This document shows, piece by piece, positions 14,001 through 25,500 of a stretch of DNA of 64,000 nucleotides. Location: the NCBI RefSeq assembly GCF_901709675.1, contig NC_051101.1, positions 7,832,501 through 7,896,500 of the forward strand. Direction: 5' to 3'. The position numbers and the translations under genes are program-made. The notes below the pieces were generated by a model, which was not told the DNA's origin, did not search any database, and was given only the letters and a program-made list of their open reading frames with translations. Numbering within the stretch: position 1 is the stretch's first letter; every line of letters begins with the position of its first letter. Source of the stretch: Syngnathus acus. Its lineage: Eukaryota; Chordata; Actinopteri; Syngnathiformes; Syngnathidae.

Positions 14001-16003
14001 GCAAAATAAAATGGGATGGATCAAGTGATAGGAGTGTAATTATCTGTGATCATTTCAGTGATTCTGACTTGGATTATGAAGGGTTTTGGTTGGAGTGGAG
14101 AATGAAATGTCTTTTTTTACAATAGCGTTCACGCACAAAGCTGGCTTTAGTTAGGTACTTTACAATGGACTTCTAACAGGGCTGTTTTCAACCAGTATTA
14201 ATATCAAACCTCTGAGCTTCTATTTCTTTAAATTTGATGAATTTCATTTTCACATAGGTTACACACAGGTTGAAGTGGCATTGCCAACATGACTAAGCAT
14301 TTTCACATACTGCAATTTGTGGGAAATCTTGTCATGTTGCTGATGTAATTTCTAAGTCATTTACTTCCCCACTGCTATATACTCACATGACAACCCTCCA
14401 AAAGACTGTTTCTCGTTGAGGTCAGGGACCCTGGAGGGGGTGCTGGTGCCCTCCTCTTTTTGGTGTCACACTTCGGTGATGTCCTGAAATCGTTCATCAC
14501 TGAGTGAGATGAGCCAACGGTGCTAGGTTGGTCCACTTTGTTGGGAACACCTTGAACTGTTGATAGTGCCTAGAAATATAAAAAGGGTGTTGAGTCACAC
14601 TTCCAAATAGCCATCTGGAAATGCACACAATTGCAGCTTCATTTTTTTACTAGGATGATATTGAATGCATTCTAATAACAAAGCCAATGGAATTATCAAA
14701 ACACACAGACAAATGTTGATAATTTGTGTTAAATAATGAAACAAAAACGAAAAAGATGGACTAACTAAAAATAACAAAACTATACTATTTAATAGTATAT
14801 ACCTAAAAGATTTATCTTAACGCTCAAGGCACTTTTTTACCTGATGTCATTATGGCCCGTTCTTCATGAGGATACTTAATCTGGGGGTCTTGAATTTATA
14901 TTACGATAGAACAAAATCAAACCTATGAAGGCATTCTGAAGTGAAATCTGCTGCCAGATGACATTTTGGTAAATAATTTACGGTAATTGCACTTTTTTTA
15001 AGAACACAACATTTATCTATCAGGCAATTTTTTTCTAATGCGACAAGCTCGGGCTTCTTTCCGCTCTTAAAAATGTGTCTAATGTATCTTTTATTTCTTG
15101 TCATTTATTTAGCATACCTCAGTCGATAAACACCACGTGACCTCGAACGACGATTAGAAACTACCTCACAGATGAGACAATTATTCAGAAAAGAAGTGTC
15201 TACATTTCCATTTATGTTGACAAGTTTCATCAGAATGTGAAATTCACTACTGACAGAGCCACAGTGACACATCCTAGATTCTTTGAATAAGAACAAAGTC
15301 CAAGAAAAATGTAAATTATGAATCGTGCTCTCTGCGCTGTGTGATTGACATGGAAAGAGAAAGTAAACATAGTGGTGGAGTATGTGTCAAAGAGTCTGAA
15401 AGAACAAAAATAAATAATACAAGTGAGACCTTGATGCAACTTCCATTTGGACCTCTATAAAAGAAAGTTCCCATCTCACCATAAACATACTGGTTCAAAG
15501 CCATATGAACTCTGTCTGACTTTTTCACCTGCTCTCTACTTCCTCACTCTGTGGTAAACAATCGGAAATGTGTCAAGAGCAAAGATGAAAACATAACTGT
15601 AGGAATACACCCCTGCGTTTGGGAGGAATACAACCACAAAACGCAGAGGTGCAACTGAATTCAACCCCAGTATGACCTAAAACAACTTGCCGTAGGAGCC
15701 AGGCACTGCCCAATGGAAGGGCAACTGCATACAACCAGTGAGCCGGTATCTCGTAGCAGCTGGAGCGATAACTCAGATATGAATGTTCTCTGTTCGAACA
15801 TTTTACCATGGTTTGTTTAAGTCATGATGAAAAGTCTTTTCAGCTTCGGGCTATTTGAGCGTTTTAAGACCACACAAAAACAAGCACAAACATGGTTACA
15901 TGGTTAGGCCTCTTAATGAACCATTACAGATATGATGATGATGATGGGCTTTTAGTGCAGATGTAGCCAAGCTCGAGTAATATGATGCCTTCTGCAGACA
16001 AGC

Positions 16004-16039
<36 letters not shown>

Positions 16040-19000
16040 ATGTGCGCGTGTGCGTGTGCGTGCGTGCGTGTGTGTGCTTGAAAATGTGTGTGTACCAATC
16101 TTCAACAAAGGCAACTGGCAAGTCAGATATGGCTAAGAGTAAAAATAAACAGTCACCACGACTGAGTTTTGATACATTCACAAATAATACAATGCACTAT
16201 ATAACATCTGACAATTAAATAATTCAATGGTCATGTATTCACTGTTGTCATTTTTAGATAATGACCAATCATGGTCCAGTTTGTGAACGTCACAGCACAA
16301 AAACCAAGAAAACATCTTCTAGAAATGCAATATTAATCATAATAACAAATTTAGACTAGTAGGGCCGCATAGAATTAATTACCGTAAAGAACATTTTTGA
16401 TTTGACGATTTAAGCTTGGTAGGAAATCAGAGTGATTTAAAGTGACGCAGTCTGCTAATCAGTCAAAGAGATATATTTGTGCTACAAGTGTCTTCTAAAA
16501 AAAATACTACAACCACATTAAGAGCCTGCAAGACTAAAACACTCCTTTCAATTTGGTTTTAAATGTCTGTCATTAGGCATGGTCAAACATGAACACTCAG
16601 TTGCAAAAGTGGGGAACCCCTGAAGCTAGTGCTTACTGATTAAGTTAGACTTTTGGTTATTTTCTGCCCTCTACAGGACACTAAGATAATGCATAATGTC
16701 GTGCTTAATTGAAGCTTTTGTCTTTTTTTTCATAATAGCTGTCACTGACACCAGCATTTGTTTTTCCTAGCTCTACAGCCTAAATGCCTGCAAATGTGTT
16801 CAGATGACCTAACTACACAAAATAGCAGTTACAGCAATTACAGATACCGTGTGGAACTGAACGAAATCACTTACGGATCTTTGCTCTTCATTCTGGATTA
16901 TTTTATCATTAGTGTCATCCATGCCCAAAGATGTGCTGTCTGTCTGTAAAAGGAACGCACAGTAATCATGCAATCGTGCAATCATGCAAAGTTCTGCATT
17001 TAAGCCATGCACTACCTGGCCAAGATACAGTCGATGAGGAAGTGTACATTTCAAATAGTAAAACAAAATCCCCAAATCCCAAAAATATTTGCACCACTTC
17101 CCCTTAACCAATGAATTTCAATGTTGAGTCTTACCTTGGATTTCCTCCTGCCAAGCTGGAGAAAGCCCAAAAGACCTTTCTTACTCCCCCTGTCCAAACT
17201 GTTAGTGCTCGAGTAGATGGTGTCTGGGAAAACAAAGACACCACAACAACATCAAATATCAAATGACACCAGGGTGACTCTGAAAATCCTTAAGGTAACT
17301 AAGGGGTAAAATAAAATAAGAATAACATTCAATATTTATTCATCAATTTAAGATAACTAAGTAATAAATAGTGAAATTAAATATTCATTCATCAAGTTGA
17401 TACAAGCGGCATTACTCAGAACAAAAACGTTGACTGGGAGTCTACAAAACGTTCAACTGGAATGACAGAAAAACTATATAGTGAGCAACGCTACGCTGCA
17501 TGATTTTCATCAGCAGAGGGAGCTAAAGGTTTATTATTCCTACTGGTTTCTTACCACTGTTACCTTTAAAAAGGTCATAATGGTAACTACAACTTGTACC
17601 AATTTGTAAATTCTTCCCAAAGTGAGATGTGGACGACGAAAAGTAATTTTTAATTGAAGTCAAGTGATAATGATAACCAACATTATCTATCCCAGTGATT
17701 CCCAACCAGGGTACCGTGGCACAAGAGATCACAACCAGGGGTGCTGCAGAGAATCTGTCAAATTTACATTACGTATTTGTACATAAATGATATGTCAGAT
17801 GGTACAATGAACATAATTGTTTATCGGTTTGCAATCTAGTCAAATGTAATTTGGGTGCATTGGCTCAATAAACGTTGGGAAACACTACTCTATAGACCAC
17901 ACACAAAAGAAAAAAACGAGGGTAATGAGCAAACAGCAATTTGTTAGGATGAATTAATAGTGACAGTTATGGTTGACTAATACCTGAACAGTTTAGAGCT
18001 GGCGTTGAAGCCATTTTAGGCTGTAGAACTAGGAGAAACAAATGAATAAAAACAATTAGCGGGATTCAGCTTCAGTGGCAAATTAATACATCCATGTAGT
18101 TGTTGCCCCTGACCCATTAAAAAGTTACATTTTCTTAGGCTCTCCTGGGATATTTTTCAGATCACGAAGTTCACAAATTTCAGGTTAACTGCACCTGATA
18201 GAATGGAGTATCCCAAAAGTAAGCTAAGTAATATTTGGGGACACACTGAGGATAGATTTATCACTTTGGTATTTCTCCTGTTTACATTTGTTTCCAGAAT
18301 TAGTTATCATGCCAAATCAGTTTTTTTTTTTTTCTTGTTTTTTTTAGCCAGATCAAAATGCTAATTTCTAACCCCAAAACCCCCAAAGTGGTGTTTTACA
18401 CCATTCATTCATCTTGGAGCATTCCTGCAAAATCCTCCACTCTAAGCACCAGCCCTGCTCGATCCAAGAAAATGAGCAGGTCGTCAGCTACCCATATACC
18501 GCCACTGCAGACTAAACACGCCCAGTTTCTCATAGCAGCTTTCCCAGCAATTTCAGTTCACATGTGGCTGTAATTTCATAAGAAATTAAATCACCATACT
18601 GCCAAAAATAATATGTAATCGTTTACAGTATATACCTGTAATTAACGGTGGAAACCGTCAAAATCATGATACAAACCCTTTAAATTTGGTGTTGATTAAA
18701 TTATGATTGGGGTCCAGATTTAGATACAGAATCACTGCGCTGATGTAACTCACTGATATCTGCATATTCATTCATTGGCAAAAAAAAGTGAACTAGCTCA
18801 TAAATAAAAAATAATAGTCAGGGTTGTTAATATTTACCTAGACTCTGATCATGAATATAGAGCTCCTTAATTCCCAGCTGTGTTAAAGATTGATCCAGCG
18901 GTAACTTTTGGTGACTGATGCTGTCCTTAAGCAGCTGGATACATGAAGGGTCAAATTCACACTTTTCACAGATGACTGGTATCAGGGCCTGGAGGGGTTC

Positions 19001-22000
19001 CAGTGGGTTGACCCGTACCACTGCCTTCTGGGTGCCGTGATAGTTCACCATCAAACGCACTGTTTTCTAACATAGAGAGGGCAGAGTGTACGTAAATAAT
19101 ATATTTCGATATTTAACAACAAAATAACCATCATTCAATGGGCTTCATAGTATATGAAAAAAAAAACGGTGTACATGCAGTGGCTATAACTGAATAAAAA
19201 TATGGGTATGCTTGAGTAAATAAACTGTATTTATTTGTATAGATATAAAGTATGGACAGTATGTATCTAAAGTCAATTCAAGTCTTATTTCTTTTACAGA
19301 GGTCAGCTAATTTAAATATACCTAATTTATGTAGCATAAAGTCATGTGTGAACACTCATTCTAGTCAGATTCATAATACTAAAGTAGACAAAATTAAAGC
19401 ATGAATTACTGATCGGTATGACAGAAAAGCTGAAACAGATAGCGTTCGCCTCTGGCCTAAACCAGCAGAGTTTCACGTGAAGTGAGAGCAGCTAGTGAGT
19501 CCTGAGAGGGGTAGACAAATAATGCATGGTAACCAAAGACAGGGCACTCATAAAATATTCAAACTCTGGGTGAAGACATTGTGAAAAAGAAGAGAAAGAG
19601 AGCATAATAGCTGAGAGGCATGTAATCAGGAAACACACAAAAAAAAGTCAAACAAAAAAAGAACATGCTGCAACCAAATTGTATCTTACCACGGGGCCTT
19701 ACAGGGCTTGCTTTCTGCCAGTGATCAGAAGCAAAAAGTGGATTTGGGTTGGGGTAGATATAATAGAGGGCTTTAGCATAACGAGCGTATACATATACCA
19801 CAAAGGCAAGAAAGTTCACTTTCGAACCAAATTTTGTTGTGCGATCAGTACAGCCAGTAATTACTACATAAAGAGACAGATGACAATATAAAATATGAAA
19901 ATAAATGTCACTCCATTCACAACACACCAAAAACTTAATCTAATTTACCTCAGGAACTTTCGGTGCCGGTCTGCGCACCACTTTCTCTTCGCAGACTTTC
20001 TCCGTGATGAGGACACCGGCCACATTGAGGGAGCCCAGCAACAGGTTGGGTTTGAACCCCAACGAGTGGCCTTCAGGCGACAAGAGGTCCAGGGTGTGCA
20101 GTGCTGGATTTAGATGGTAGCGGCTACACAGGTCAACCAGCAAGTCCATCAGCGGCTTACTGAGAAGTGTGTGTGTGGGGGGGTGAAGGTAAGGAGGCGG
20201 AGGAAGTGTTAAAAGTGAAAGAGAGGGAAGAAGAGGGTGGTGAGGAGGAATGGAGGGAGGGTTAGAAAGGACAACAGAGGAGATGACCGGAGAATATTGG
20301 GTTACAAAGCCAATTCATTTTAAGTATGAGTAAAAACCAAAAACAGACACACTTTCACCTGATTTTATCATTTTCAGTAATAATACATGTCCGAGCCAAT
20401 AGTAAGAAGTTAGATTTCTTAGTTTCTGTTGCATACAAGCAAATTTACGGCTTGACTGCATGACTCCCCTTCAACAGCTGGTATACCTTGTGAGCAAAAG
20501 AAAATTGCTCTCATTAAAATTACCTTAAATTAAATTAACTTTCAAACAAATTCAACTGAGGTTTTTCAACAAGAAATGCATAAACAGCACTTATAGCAAA
20601 TGTATGTGTGTGTGTTTGTGTGAAACAGACAATATATCATTTGTTAGTAAATGTCACTCCTAAAATAAAGAGACAGTGAGTCAGTCTCTGGCCTTTTCTA
20701 TCTGGAACACTCATGTGACACTCTTGTGACAGGAGTGTGAGCGCTTCTGCTTCTAACTACTGTAGCTAACCTTTAAAGGGTATTATCGTGATACACCCCC
20801 CCACACACACACATTTAAAACTGTTCCCAGGAATGACATGATTTTGTCAAAAGAGCCTAAAAATCAAGAATTACAAAACCCTCTATTTTTTGTCATGATG
20901 AAATGTTTCGAGGGTGACAGTTGATGATGAGAATTTGTCATACCAGCCAAATTCTTTGCTGGTCCAATGCAAAGGTCAGATTTTGTTACCATGAAGACCA
21001 AGTGCTGTGCCCCTCAGTCCAAAACAGTGAGTGCCCCCTGCAAAGCATGTGCAACCCCCCACAATGACAGCACAGATTGATAACAGTGTGGAAGCTGCTG
21101 AATTACACTTTGCTCGTCAACTAGTGTGCAGATACACGAAGCAGGGCGACTCATCCCCAATGTGTGTGTGTCACTAGACTTGGTGGGCGAAAAAGAGTTT
21201 AATACTGTAATCTCCATAATTAAGGATAGCATTGTGCTAATTTTTGTATGTTCTCAGCAATTATCTTCAAGCATGTACAGTATAATGTATTTAGAAACAA
21301 ATATATGATACCATCTCACAGGTAAACTTTAAGACTGCACCAATTCCGGACAACGGTCAATGCCAGTCTTATTCTGTACCAAGGTGAAATTCTTGATTTT
21401 TCTGCTCCAAATGAGAACAACCCACTAGGGACTGAGAGAGTTTGAACAGCTCAGCTTCCATCTGTTCACTCTCTGGGACAAAGCCTCTGCTGAGACTGGG
21501 AATAGGACCCTTAAAAAGGCCCCACTGGCACGGAAACCCAAAGTGGGCAGTGACAAAAGTCTCTCACTAGTAATCACAAACCGGGACAACATCAAGAACA
21601 GTACCCAGCAGGAGAAAAATTACCATAAAATTGAGTACCTTCATGTACAGTAGATATGCAAGATTTGACAGTTTTTAGTTTAAGAAAATACTATTTTGAC
21701 TAAAAACTGTCATTCATGTTAAAAAACAAACAAACAAACAAACAAACAAACCTAAGTGAGTCAGATTGTGCCCTTCTCACCTCCCATCCTCTGTTACATA
21801 TGTCTGGTATCCCTGGGGTAGAGTCAATTGGAACTCCACAGTCTGTCTCATTATGTTCTCTTTGGACTCCATGCCTAGTGTCCCGCCTGCGTCAGGCAGA
21901 CTGTTTGCAAAAATATGACGAGGGGGCGCTGGTGGTGGTGGGGCCCGGGCCTTCATTCTCCTCCTATGTTGTACGGAGAATATAATTTCACAATCCACAT

Positions 22001-22489
22001 CATGTAAAAATAGTACATAAATATATAATATTTATTTAGCCAAACAGAAATTTCATATTTTGTCCTGCTTTATGCTTGCAACACAAGCACTTCATTTCTA
22101 TTCTGCAGAAGTAGGCATTGGAAATTTATCAAAGTTTAATTGTGATTTGTATTTTGATCATAAAATCAAGCATTTCCAATCTCTGAGCAGTTGAATTTTA
22201 AAATGAAAATGTAGCTAATTTAATCTTGAAATGAAGAATGAGCTAAAATATATTTGTGGCTCTTGAGTTTAATGTGCTGCTGAAAAAAAACTGTACTTCC
22301 AGCTATTTGTCAGAAACAAAACACGAATGCTATTCTATAACTCCACGTACTCCGCCCCAGTCTCAACACAAGGTAGATAACAATAGCAAAGCATGCCACT
22401 TACGTCAGAAGGGGTCTTTGTAGGTTAAATATTCTACAATTGTTGAATACCCCAATGTTTATAAATCCAGTTCCAAGGATTTGTCAGAA

Positions 22490-22525
<36 letters not shown>

Positions 22526-22526
22526 G

Positions 22527-22568
<42 letters not shown>

Positions 22569-25500
22569 ATGCGTCCTGTTTAGCAAAAATAAAAATAAAC
22601 AAAAGTAGGACTGTATGAACACAGCACAGCAAGCGGACTCTAACCTTAAGTTAACCATTAACGGCAAAATAAGATATCAACTATCAAATCATTACGCGAG
22701 TGTTTTTCAATGAGTTCCACATTAGATACAGCATTAGATATCAAAAGTTGCGGAATTTGCTGATACTGCAACTACATTATGATATTATGACTTAAAATAT
22801 TGTCCAATATTAGTGATCTTTAAATTTATTTCCTCCTTGAGAACAAAGTGTGTATTCAGACATCATGGTGCATGCAATAAAGAAAAATTGTTAAAACAAA
22901 TAGCTATAGAAATGAATGGTCTGAAATAATAATAGAAGCATATTTTCATGAAATGATGACTGTCACAGTAATCTAATTATAATCAAAAAGAGCAATGGAC
23001 TGGATTGTCTTGGCAGACTTAAAACCACACCTCCACACTTATGTGTAGACATGTGCACTTTAGAAAAGGATTCTGCCACACTGTGTGCATTCTTTTGAGT
23101 TTTAATCAATGCAAGTGACCCACATTGGAACATTGGATTAAACCACGCCTTACATACCAAACACAGATGCACGCTCCCTCTCTTGCACACGCACACACAC
23201 ACACTCACACTCACACACACGCACGAAGCCAGCCTGCCCCTTGGGTGCCATGGAGAAGGCATCTCCATGGAAACCTCTGCACACCTACACCACTTGACTG
23301 CTGGTTTAACCATAAGAGCTGAATGACCAAGTGACCGAAGAACAGAAAGGAGAAACAAAAAAGAGGGACCTACTACATCGTTTAATTAACAAATAGCACA
23401 AACACAAAGGATTAAGGGATCGAGTGACCTCAAACACTGAACATATATTTAATGATCTGTAGGCAATTGGAACTAAGCCTGAACTGAAAAGATACTTCCA
23501 AATCAACAAAGAAGTGGCTCAAGGTCATGAAGTAGCCTCGACAGTATCCAGACCTTAACCAAATGGAAAACCTTAAGAGACACAGAAGACAGGTACAGGT
23601 ACAGAGGACTGGGTCAAAATCCCTCCTCAGTGAGATGACATGTTCATTTCACGCATAAATTGAGTCAATCACCATAATCAATAATCAAGCATTCAATTTA
23701 ATATATTCTTTGATAAAATTAAAATTAATTACAAACAAGTAGGCCCATTAACATGCTTTCTGTTGCTGTTTGAATATATTTACTCTTACATAGCGTCATC
23801 AGTTAATGATTCATAAAAGTACTGACGATATCGGAATAGAGTATTTAACCACCCTCCTCCCTATTTGCAAATACCATGGCTCTATTTTGTGTTAGAGAAT
23901 TCCTTCCATTCGCAACGCAGTTGGTTCAGCTTCCTCTCGAAGAAACCCACATAGGTCAGTGACTAACAAATGACAGTGGGCTTCCAAAAATAAATGTCTA
24001 GCCCATAACAGCTGCATAATATAATCCACAGTAGACGCTTGGCACAGCTCATGAGAAAATAAGAGGTATTTCTCCTTATTAACAAGTCTACCACTCTCTC
24101 TAATCTTCTATTTATGTATATTGATGTACCCACCAGCACACAGGAGAATCTCAACATGTTTATTATCTTTCAACTTTGGGACAAGGTGGAACAGTTGACC
24201 AGTGCTATCTCAGTCTTTGCCCAAAATACAATTTGCGAGAATTGAGTTGCAAGCATGGCTATAGAACAGAGCACAGCATTTAAAGTCATTTTGCTCAAGC
24301 ATCTGACCAATGAGAACAAGTCAATGCTGACACTTCTAACATTGTATAAAGTACTGTAAAGGTAAAAGGTATTACTTACTCAATACTCCTCAGCTTTCAG
24401 AATTGCATTTCACCCATCTGTACTGTACTAGAAGATAAATGGGGAAAAGAAATATGGAACTTTGGCAGCACTGCTGAGCTCATGGCTAACCACGTGAAGC
24501 TCTACCAAGGACAATTTTGTAATGACAGTCTTGGGAGGGGAAGTTTTATTTGCATCCGTCCATCTCACATTTTCCCATCATTTGAGATGCAGTAGGATAC
24601 AGTAAAATAAAGTCATTCTTCTTTGGGGCAAATTTTGGACTTATACAAATGCCATCTAAATTCTCTACACTACTTATTTTACTTGTTTCCAAATACTAGA
24701 TTCTCATTTTAACTTCAGTGAGGGACGCTTCCAACCGAACAACACTAAGCCCTGCAACCAGAATATAAGCAAGTCTGCAAAAACACGACATGGTAGCCAA
24801 TAATTATGGGTGTGTGTGCTGGGATTGGGAGACAGTCATTTCTAATTGTATACTTCTTTATACCTGCAAAATCGGTCCACCCAGTCTTCCTGTTTTTTAC
24901 AGGTTTCTCCCAGTAATGCTGTTAGAAATCATTTATCCAGTCGCACAGCAGTTGTTGCACAAAGATGAACATAGAATCAAACAAATATTAATCAAGTTTA
25001 AAAAAAAACAATTAAATTAGGGGCATCGAGAAAGTACAAAAACCCAGTTACATTCCTATCTATGCTGTCTTCCACTACAAACTGAACAGAGGAAAACAGT
25101 TACACCTCCCATAGATGGATGATACATAATAGGCTGGCTTGAGCAAGTTGTCATGGTGCTAAATCGAGATTGAAATGGCTCTAGCGGACATAGCGATCGT
25201 CCTGCAGAGTTTAAAAAAAGATATATATATATATAAATAAAATATATAAAAAAGTATATATATATATACACACACACACACTTTTTTAAATATAATATAT
25301 ATTATATATTACGTTTTAAGTGGACCCATAATAACATTGTTATCATATTCTGATCAAGAATTCAAAATATTGCTTACTGCTTGCTTTTCCATCGATTTTG
25401 TTAATACATGCTTTCTTTAATAAATTAGACCAAAACATCAATAGCCGTAAGTGTAAACGAGAGACAATTATTGCTTAAGGCAAGCAGTTCAATCATAACA

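Noticed and set aside
15896-16218. Thr-His/Val-Cys repeat frames near the TG microsatellite
   Set aside because: Low-complexity translation of a simple repeat in a cobl intron.
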